Part shown: one piece after another, positions 5,810-10,894 of the stretch
Position numbering within the stretch: position 1 is the first letter of the stretch
How the letters are laid out: each line of letters opens with the position of its first letter
Assembly (NCBI GenBank): GCA_011523315.1
Contig: WTHE01000032.1
Span: 1-10,894 of the forward strand
From: Candidatus Binatota bacterium
Lineage (GTDB): Bacteria > Desulfobacterota > Binatia > Bin18
Direction of reading: 5' to 3'
Length of the DNA: 10,894 nt
Made by a program: the position numbers and the translations under genes
The notes under the pieces: generated by a model
The model's input: the letters and a program-made list of their open reading frames with translations, nothing else
The model's database searches: none
Told to the model about the DNA's origin: nothing

Positions 5810-6031
5810 TTACGAATCGTTGGAGGTATTTGCAGCAGTGCCGGTATTGGCCGTGGCGTTGCTGTTCGCTCCCTTGGCGCTTTCTGGTTGCGATGGATCG
5901 ACTCTGCTGGCTACAGGCGGCTTGGTGGTCGGATCTGGGTTAGTATGTGTGAGTGACCTCTCTATCCTCTCCGCAGAGAAGGGCGCGGTACGCGAGGCTG
6001 GGTTAGGCGCAGGCTTCTTTTCGCTTGGCAT
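5810..6031 (-). CDS. Small disordered Pro/Asn/Ser/Thr-rich protein
   Basis: I do not recognise this 73-residue protein by name. It is rich in Pro, Ala, Ser, Thr and Asn and lacks any hydrophobic segment. A short helix-prone, charged stretch at about 17-27 (PFSAERIERSL) is the only ordered-looking part, flanked by Lys/Pro and Thr/Asn/Ala tracts. It should be intrinsically disordered. The case for a real gene is AGGAGGT ending 4 bases before the ATG, and its place as first gene of a tight minus-strand set with the DUF6338-like protein 33 bp downstream. An opposite-strand frame (5790-6044) looks like a lipoprotein but has a TTG start without a ribosome binding site. A role as a partner of the membrane protein is a guess from position. 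Confidence 0.6.
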   Translation of the reverse strand: MPSEKKPAPNPASRTAPFSAERIERSLTHTNPDPTTKPPVASRVDPSQPESAKGANSNATANTGTAANTSNDS

Positions 6032-6035
6032 AGTT

Positions 6036-6042
6036 ACCTCCT
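6036..6042 (-). promoter_or_regulatory. Near-perfect Shine-Dalgarno of the small protein
   Basis: AGGAGGT on the minus strand ends 4 bases before the ATG at 6031. It is one of the strongest ribosome binding sites in the window. It decides the coding strand for 5810-6031 against the overlapping plus-strand frame. Confidence 0.7.
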
Positions 6043-6099
6043 GACTTGATGGAAAAAATTCTCTAAGGCACGCTGTCCGATCTGTCCAGCATACTCCAG

Positions 6100-7329
6100 T
6101 CAGCCACGTTCCGCCGCAATCTCGGCCTGCGAGGCCACGACGCGGGCGGCTTTGAGCTGGGCGATGCGCTCTGCCGAGTAGCCCAGGATGCGGCCCAAGA
6201 CCGCATCGGTGTGCTCGCCCAGCAGCGGCCCCGGGGCGCGAACCCCGCCGGGCGTGGCCGACAGCTTGATCGGCGTGCCGTCCAGCACGGCCCGACCCTC
6301 GTCCGGGCTGTCCACCTGCGCCCAGTAGCCCCGGGCGCGGAGCTGGGGGTCGCGGTCCAGGTCTTCAGCGTTGGCCACCACCCCGGCCGGGACGCCGGCC
6401 TGCTGGAGCACAGTCATGACCTCGTGGGGCGTGTGCTGGCGGGTCCAGGCTTCAATATGGCGGTCCAGCTCGTCCTGGTTGGTGAGACGCGCGTCGAGGC
6501 TGGCGAAGCGTTCCTGGCGGGTCCAGGCCGGGTTGCCCAGCACCCGGCACAGCGCCTGCCACTCGTCTTCGGTAAACACGGTGATCGCGCACCAGCGGTC
6601 GTCGCCCCGGCAGCGATAAACGCCGTGCGGCGCGGCCGGAGCCTCCTGAGAACGGTTGCCCGGTGGGCCGAGAACCGTTCCGTTGGCCGCACTGTCGAGC
6701 AGAGCCGGCCCGACAATGCTGGAGATCGTCTCAAACTGTGACAGATCGACGAACTGCCCCTGACCCGTGCGGCGGCGGTGCCACAGGGCCATCAGCACGG
6801 CCAGGGCGCCGCTGTAGCCGCCCGACATGTCGGCGTAGGAATAGCCCCAGCCGGCCGGCTCCTTGCCGGCGTGGCGCATCAGCAGGGTATAGCCGGACAG
6901 GGCCTGGAGGGTCGGGCCGTAGCTGACGTAATCCTTGTGCGGCCCGGTGTGGCCAAAGCCCGACATGCTGACGGCAATGATGTCGGGCTTGATCTGGACG
7001 AGGCTGTCGTAGTCCATGCCCCAGTTGCGCATCACCCGAGCGCTGAAGTTATCGATCACCACGTCCGAGACCGCCACCAGCTGGCGGGCAATCTCCACCC
7101 CGCGCGGGTCGGCCATATTGACGACGGTGCTGTGTTTGCCGCGGAACAGGTTGCCGGTAAAGCCGCCCCGGCGGGTACCGAGGTCGAGCGAGTCGCGCCG
7201 CTCGATCTTGATCACCTCAGCGCCCTGATCGGCCAGAATCCGGGTCGCCACCGGCCCGGCCACCACCCAGGTAAAGTCCAGGATGCGTATGCCGCTCAGC
7301 GCCCGGCGCTGTGCTTGCTGCTCGCTCAT
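6100..7329 (-). CDS. Family III CoA-transferase (CaiB/BaiF/Frc type)
   Basis: These enzymes move CoA between carboxylic acids through an aspartyl-CoA anhydride, or racemise 2-methylacyl-CoAs. The 409-residue length is normal. The N-terminal signature GIRILDFTWVVAGPVATRILADQGAEVIKIE is at about 13-43. Next come NFSARVMRNWGMDY (94-107) and SMSGFGHTGP (121-130). The catalytic Asp is expected at Asp167 in SYADMSGG. The C-terminal part has AGVPAGVVANAEDL-DPQLRARGYW at about 311-336 and ends with the usual LGEHTDAVL helix. The ATG at 7329 is 10 bp after the upstream dehydrogenase stop, so the pair is an operon. Oxalate, carnitine or bile-acid specificity cannot be told; the neighbours argue for an unidentified acyl-CoA pathway. 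Confidence 0.95.
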   Translation of the reverse strand: MSEQQAQRRALSGIRILDFTWVVAGPVATRILADQGAEVIKIERRDSLDLGTRRGGFTGNLFRGKHSTVVNMADPRGVEIARQLVAVSDVVIDNFSARVMRNWGMDYDSLVQIKPDIIAVSMSGFGHTGPHKDYVSYGPTLQALSGYTLLMRHAGKEPAGWGYSYADMSGGYSGALAVLMALWHRRRTGQGQFVDLSQFETISSIVGPALLDSAANGTVLGPPGNRSQEAPAAPHGVYRCRGDDRWCAITVFTEDEWQALCRVLGNPAWTRQERFASLDARLTNQDELDRHIEAWTRQHTPHEVMTVLQQAGVPAGVVANAEDLDRDPQLRARGYWAQVDSPDEGRAVLDGTPIKLSATPGGVRAPGPLLGEHTDAVLGRILGYSAERIAQLKAARVVASQAEIAAERG

Positions 7330-7339
7330 GGCGTCCCGC

Positions 7340-8350
7340 CTAGCCGCTCACCACAATCTTGCCGAAGTGGACCGCGCTTTCCATACACCGCAGGGCGTCC
7401 TGGGCGTGCTCAAAGGGAAACACCTGGTCGATAACCGGCTGGGTGTGGTTGATGGTCATGGCCGCGTTCATGTCCTCAAACATGTCCCGCGAGCCCACAT
7501 AGATGCCCTGCAACTGTATGCTCTTTTGCAGGATCGGCATCGGGTTGGTTTCGCCGGCAAAGCCTGACAGAACGCCAATCAAGCCGATAAAACCGCCCAC
7601 CCGGGTAGCCTGAAACGACTGGCCCAGAGTGCCGGCCCCGCCGACCTCGACCACATGATCGACCCCCACCCCGTCGGTGATATCCAGGGCGGCTCTGCCC
7701 CAGTCGGGGGTGGTCTTGTAGTTGATCAGATGATCGGCGCCCAGCTGTTTGGCGCGTTCCAGTTTTTCGTCACTGCTGGAGGTGATGATGACCTGGGCGC
7801 CGGCCGCCTTGGCGAACTGCAGGGCAAAGATCGACACCCCGCCGGTGCCCATCACCAGGACCGTATCGCCGGCCTTCATCCGGCCGACCGTCACCAGATC
7901 CTGCCAGGCGGTGACCGCCGCGCAGGGCAGGCTGGCCGCGTCTTCATACGACATATAGTCGGGGATGCGGACCACACCGTCCTCGTCCAGGACCACGTAC
8001 TCGGCCCACATGCCGTCCAGCGCCCCGCCCAGGGCCGACTGGCCGTGAGACGCTTTGGGGCCGCCCGACAACCAGGACTGAAAGAAGATGCCGGCCACCC
8101 GGTCGCCTGTCTGAACCCGGCTGACCCCCTCGCCGACTGCCACGACTTCCCCGGCGCCGTCGGACAGCGGAATCAGGGGCTGCTTGAGGCCGCGCAGCCC
8201 GCCGTGTTTGACCGTCATCAGATCCCGGTAGTTGAGCGAGGTGGCTTTAACCCGGATGCAGATCTGGTGGGGACCCGGCTGCGGGTCGGGCCGCTCGACG
8301 CAGTGGAGCTGTTCGATGCCGAACTCTTGGTTGATTTCCCAGGCGCGCAT
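7340..8350 (-). CDS. Zinc-independent MDR oxidoreductase (alcohol dehydrogenase/quinone reductase-like)
   Basis: This 336-residue medium-chain dehydrogenase/reductase carries the GroES-like domain first (SLNYRDLMTVKHG at about 38-50, PLSDGAGEVVAVGEGV at 61-76). The Rossmann domain follows, with VLVMGTGGVSIFALQFAKAAGA at about 164-185. The catalytic-zinc Cys of true alcohol dehydrogenases is replaced (NYRD), and the four-Cys structural zinc loop is absent. It should thus be an NAD(P)H-dependent reductase or dehydrogenase of the MDR7-like group rather than a zinc enzyme. AAGGAG lies 8 bases before the ATG at 8350. The CoA-transferase follows 10 bp after the stop. Reduction of an enoyl or carbonyl group in the same pathway is a reasonable inference. 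Confidence 0.93.
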   Translation of the reverse strand: MRAWEINQEFGIEQLHCVERPDPQPGPHQICIRVKATSLNYRDLMTVKHGGLRGLKQPLIPLSDGAGEVVAVGEGVSRVQTGDRVAGIFFQSWLSGGPKASHGQSALGGALDGMWAEYVVLDEDGVVRIPDYMSYEDAASLPCAAVTAWQDLVTVGRMKAGDTVLVMGTGGVSIFALQFAKAAGAQVIITSSSDEKLERAKQLGADHLINYKTTPDWGRAALDITDGVGVDHVVEVGGAGTLGQSFQATRVGGFIGLIGVLSGFAGETNPMPILQKSIQLQGIYVGSRDMFEDMNAAMTINHTQPVIDQVFPFEHAQDALRCMESAVHFGKIVVSG

Positions 8351-8375
8351 AGGAGACTCCTTGTGTGAAAGAAAT

Positions 8376-8425
8376 GTCTTCAGTCTTCAGTTTTGACATT
8401 TGCCCTTTGACATTTGCCCTTTGCC
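8376..8425. repeat. Short tandem repeats in the LLM-MDR spacer
   Basis: Two adjacent tandem repeats fill most of an 88-bp spacer. GTCTTCA occurs twice at 8376-8389. The 14-base unit TTGACATTTGCCCT occurs twice at 8393-8420, followed by a partial TTGCC. The units are exact, so they are recent or actively maintained. They lie between the LLM oxidoreductase stop and the MDR gene start and code for nothing. Confidence 0.75.
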
Positions 8426-8438
8426 TTTTTTGGGGCTC

Positions 8439-9455
8439 TCACGCGGCAAAGGCTTCGACAATATTTCGCCAGCGTTTGTCATTCACCCCCGGCCGGTCGG
8501 GGTGGTAGAAGGCCAGCCGGTCGAGCAGGCCGTGATAGCGCTCCTTGAGCAGGGCCGGGATTTCTTCCGGGCTGCCGGTCACCGTATACACGTCCAGCAT
8601 CTCATCGGTGATGTCCCTGGCCATGGCCTGCCACTCGCCCTGGGCGGCTTTTTTGTTGAGCGCCAGACACACCTCGCCCCAGCCGTGCACGTCGAGCACC
8701 GGCTTGTAGGTACGGGTTGAGGCGTAGAAGGAGATCTGGCTGCGAACCTTTTCACGCATGGCGTCGATTTCCTTCTGGCTGTCGCCCATGATGACGAAGG
8801 CCGAGCTGGACACACACACGTCTTCCCGACTCCGCCCCGCTTTGGCCGCGCCCTCGGCAATCTGGGGAATGACGCGCTCGCGCAGGAAGCGGGCCGAGTG
8901 GAAGGGGTGGGCGTGAAAGCCGTCGCACAGCTCGCCGGCCAGGCGACACATATAGGGGTTGACCCCGGCGATATAGATTGGCACCTGGGGGTGGTCGATC
9001 CTGCCCGGACTGAAGGCCGGCGTCATCAGCGTGTGACTGAAAAACTGGCCCTCGAAGCGCAGCGGGGTGCCGTTCTGCCAGCAGTCCCAAATCGCCCGCA
9101 GGGCTTGAACGATTTCGCGCAGCTTCGGACCCGGAGACTGCCACGGCACGCTGTAGCGGCGCTGGTTGTGACCCTTGACCTGGGTACCCAGGCCCAGCAC
9201 GAAACGGCCGCCCGAGGATTTCTGCAAATCCCAGGCGGTATAGGCCAGCGACATGGGGCTGCGGGGAAAGGACAGGGCGATGGCCGTGCCCAGCCCGAGC
9301 CGGCTGGTGCTGGTGGCGGCCACGGCCAGGGGCAGAAACGGATCGTGGGTATTCTCCATGCTCCAGGCCGCGTCAAAGCCGACCTCTTCGGCATAGCGGG
9401 CAATGGCCATGGCCTCGTGCAACGAGCTGGCCGTCATCAGGGTGTCGAGTTTCAT
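8439..9455 (-). CDS. LLM-class flavin/F420-dependent oxidoreductase (TIGR03617-like)
   Basis: This 338-residue protein is a luciferase-like monooxygenase TIM barrel. Visible family features are the opening MKLDTLMTASSLHEAMAIARYAEEVGFDAAWSMENTHDPFLPL split across residues 1-43, SRLGLGTAI(A) near 51-60, RSPMSLAYTAWDLQKSSGGRFVLGLGTQVKGHNQRRY at about 65-101, and PIYIAGVNPYMCRLAGELCDGFHAHPF near 159-185. This arrangement fits the F420-dependent group TIGR03617, whose substrates are unknown; FMN use cannot be excluded. The ATG at 9455 follows AGGAG and matches the family start. An upstream GTG at 9518 would add 21 non-conserved residues. It lies about 120 bp downstream of the SDR. F420 synthesis genes are not in the window. 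Confidence 0.92.
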   Translation of the reverse strand: MKLDTLMTASSLHEAMAIARYAEEVGFDAAWSMENTHDPFLPLAVAATSTSRLGLGTAIALSFPRSPMSLAYTAWDLQKSSGGRFVLGLGTQVKGHNQRRYSVPWQSPGPKLREIVQALRAIWDCWQNGTPLRFEGQFFSHTLMTPAFSPGRIDHPQVPIYIAGVNPYMCRLAGELCDGFHAHPFHSARFLRERVIPQIAEGAAKAGRSREDVCVSSSAFVIMGDSQKEIDAMREKVRSQISFYASTRTYKPVLDVHGWGEVCLALNKKAAQGEWQAMARDITDEMLDVYTVTGSPEEIPALLKERYHGLLDRLAFYHPDRPGVNDKRWRNIVEAFAA

Positions 9456-9576
9456 CTCCGATCTCTCCTGTGCGGGACGGTTCCTGGGCTGGTATTTGCC
9501 GTGGGCTGAGACAACCATATGCCCGGCCGGAAATCAACGCCGGACTCGCGTCTCTGCGGCGTAGCGGGGGTCTGCT

Positions 9577-10326
9577 TCACCACGTTTCGAGCCACGGCCG
9601 CAGGACGACCTCGAAGGCCCAGGTTGAGCGGTGTTGGCGGTGGAGGTGCAGGTAGGTCTCGGCAATGCGGTCCGGGTCCGCCATGTTGTCATCCACCGTC
9701 GTCCCGGCCAGACGGTGCCAGCGGGTTCCGTCGTCCTGGGTCCAGCCGATTGCCGCGTCAATCGGAACGTGGGCAACATGGATGCCCTGCGGCATGAGTT
9801 CTCTGGCCATACTCTGCGCCAGCCCCGATTTCCCGTGACTGGCCATCGCAAACGCGCCACTCCTGGGGAAGCCCTTAAATGCCGCGCTGGCATTGGTGAA
9901 GATGATGGTGCCCCGGTGGCCGTCGGCACCGGGAGGGCTGGCGAGCATACTCTTTGCCGCCTGTTGGCCGACCAGAAAGGCGCTGTAGGTGGAGTTCAGC
10001 AGGGTGTCGAGCGCCAGGCCCGGGTCGGCTTGCGTGAGGTCTTTGCGGAAAATGGTCGGGGTTCTTCCGTCGATGTTGTGCACGACAAGCGTCGGCCGTC
10101 CAAGCTCATCCTGGACCGCTCGAAACAGTGCCACCACCGAATCGGGTTCTCGCGCGTCGCACGCATAGCAACGCACGCCATGCTCGCTCTCCAGTTTCTT
10201 GAGCGCGGGTTTATCCGGGGTCCGTGCGGCGACCGCGACGTGCATGCCCTCGCGGGAAAAGAGTCTGGCACAACTCGCACTTATTCCCGGGCCGCCGCCA
10301 ACGATCAGGGCTACCTGTGTTGTCAT
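9577..10326 (-). CDS. Atypical short-chain dehydrogenase (SDR_c10-like) lacking Tyr and Lys
   Basis: This 249-residue protein has the SDR Rossmann fold. The glycine motif GGGPGIS is at 10-16, with the last Gly replaced by Ser, and CDAREPDSVVALF is at about 56-68. HNIDGR (83-88) stands where NNAG is normal, and Ser147 lies in FTNASAA. Twelve residues after that Ser, where YxxxK is expected, the sequence is Phe159-Ala-Met-Ala-Ser163, so both catalytic residues are changed. Lys166 is three positions later. The downstream AQSMARELMPQGIHVAHVPID is intact and family-like. I recall the SDR_c10 subgroup having Phe for Tyr but keeping Lys. The protein may bind cofactor without classical chemistry. ATG 10326 follows AAGGAG. 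The kinase-like gene ends 19 bp upstream, so they share an operon. Confidence 0.9.
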   Translation of the reverse strand: MTTQVALIVGGGPGISASCARLFSREGMHVAVAARTPDKPALKKLESEHGVRCYACDAREPDSVVALFRAVQDELGRPTLVVHNIDGRTPTIFRKDLTQADPGLALDTLLNSTYSAFLVGQQAAKSMLASPPGADGHRGTIIFTNASAAFKGFPRSGAFAMASHGKSGLAQSMARELMPQGIHVAHVPIDAAIGWTQDDGTRWHRLAGTTVDDNMADPDRIAETYLHLHRQHRSTWAFEVVLRPWLETW

Positions 10327-10345
10327 AGTCTTCTCCTTATCCTTC

Positions 10346-10894
10346 CTAATACCCCAGCGCCCGGGCCGCGCCTTCGAGGACAACCGGCACCGACCAGGCG
10401 GTGCGGGCGAGGCGGATGTCGTCGCTCTGGCCCGTGGCGTACAGCCCCGCCGCACTCATCCAGAACGCGGCCGAGCGCAGTTGATACAGCATGCCGTAAT
10501 AACGGCAGGCTGCTTCGTCGATGGCTATGCCGGTCGCTCGCTCATAGTCCCGGAAAAAGGCGTCCCGCTCGACAAGATGAGACAGTAAGGGGCTGCCCTC
10601 GCGGTTCAGGTCAGTCAAGACATAGGCCACGTCGTACATCGGGTCTCCGATGACTTCCAGCTCCCAGTCCAGAACTGCCGAGACCGCGTCCCTGTCGATC
10701 AACAGGTTGCCGGTCCGATAGGCGCCGTGGACCAGCGTCAGACGCGTGGTGTCGGGCGCGTTGGCCTTGAGCCAGACGATGAGATCGACCAGAATGGGAT
10801 GCGGTTTCTGCTGGGAGAGTGCGAGCAGCTCGAACCACTCGTTGACTTCGCGCAGCGCAAAGTCCGTGCCCGAGCCGGGCACGCCCAGGAACGA
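10346..10894 (-). CDS. ACAD10/APH-like phosphotransferase family protein (5' end outside window)
   Basis: The frame enters at the window edge, and 182 codons plus the stop are visible. It is the C-terminal half of an aminoglycoside phosphotransferase-fold protein close to the kinase-like part of human ACAD10. The span ILVDLIVWLKANAP precedes the catalytic loop LVHGAYRTGNLLID. The magnesium-binding segment AVLDWELEVIGDPMYDVAYVL follows, and then the helical lobe and GAARALGY tail. Family members carry HGDxxxGN, with Asp as catalytic base; here Asp is Ala (codon GCC) while the Asn and DWE are kept. In bacteria these proteins often lie with acyl-CoA dehydrogenases and may phosphorylate hydroxyacyl-CoA. 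It runs 19 bp ahead of the SDR. The N-lobe cannot be checked. Confidence 0.88.
   Translation of the reverse strand, partial: SFLGVPGSGTDFALREVNEWFELLALSQQKPHPILVDLIVWLKANAPDTTRLTLVHGAYRTGNLLIDRDAVSAVLDWELEVIGDPMYDVAYVLTDLNREGSPLLSHLVERDAFFRDYERATGIAIDEAACRYYGMLYQLRSAAFWMSAAGLYATGQSDDIRLARTAWSVPVVLEGAARALGY

Noticed and set aside
5790..6044. Plus-strand frame resembling a small lipoprotein (LSGC)
   Set aside because: It starts at TTG with no Shine-Dalgarno and is antisense to a frame with a near-perfect ribosome binding site and sensible operon placement. Kept only as a finding.
6045..6099. Possible terminator after the CoA-transferase (GCTG...CAGC with a later T6 run on the minus strand)
   Set aside because: The stem has only four pairs and the T run is about 15 bases away. 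A promoter reading (TGGACA, 17 bp, TAGAGA) for the small gene is equally weak.

Overview
The window is a GC-rich, densely packed bacterial chromosome segment. Good Shine-Dalgarno sequences precede most starts. The gene mix (an LLM-class flavin/F420 oxidoreductase, a family III CoA-transferase, a zinc-free MDR reductase, an atypical SDR, an ACAD10/APH-like phosphotransferase and several toxin-antitoxin genes) suggests an uncultivated, metabolically versatile lineage of the Tectomicrobia/Binatota/'deltaproteobacterial' sort. That placement is an inference and is weak. No RNA genes, CRISPR arrays or intact mobile elements were seen, and no gene-free stretch exceeds about 200 bases.

Region 1 (1-1281, plus strand) is a toxin-antitoxin patch. 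A HigB-type toxin keeps only its recognisable last ~22 residues and is followed by an intact HigA antitoxin. Next comes a decayed, internally deleted mazF copy, then an intact overlapping mazE-mazF pair closed by a rho-independent terminator. Toxins have been lost at two points here while both antitoxins remain.

Region 2 (1364-3762, minus strand) reads gloB (glyoxalase II-type hydrolase), a coiled-coil/TPR lipoprotein, a small single-pass membrane protein, a 3' fragment of a substrate-binding protein, and a GlcG/HbpS-like DUF336 protein. Facing away from gloB on the plus strand is a VOC (glyoxalase-fold) protein. A candidate gloB promoter with a small palindrome in its spacer lies between them.

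Region 3 (4381-6031, minus strand) is a probable three-gene operon: a small disordered Pro/Asn/Ser/Thr-rich protein with a near-perfect ribosome binding site, a DUF6338-like membrane protein, and an alpha/beta hydrolase. It converges with the VOC gene across an 11-bp inverted repeat.

Region 4 (6100-10894, minus strand) is a metabolic run, in transcription order: an ACAD10-type phosphotransferase (5' end outside the window), an SDR lacking the catalytic Tyr and Lys, an LLM-class oxidoreductase, an MDR alcohol dehydrogenase/enoyl-reductase-like protein, and a family III CoA-transferase. Together they suggest activation and oxidation/reduction of an unknown carboxylic acid or hydroxy acid as its CoA thioester. 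Two members have substituted catalytic residues (HGD to HGA in the kinase-like protein; YxxxK to FxxxS in the SDR). Those substitutions, the toxin graveyard and the small-protein/DUF6338/hydrolase operon are the points most worth a second look. I found no clear evidence of a wholly new defence or mobile system.
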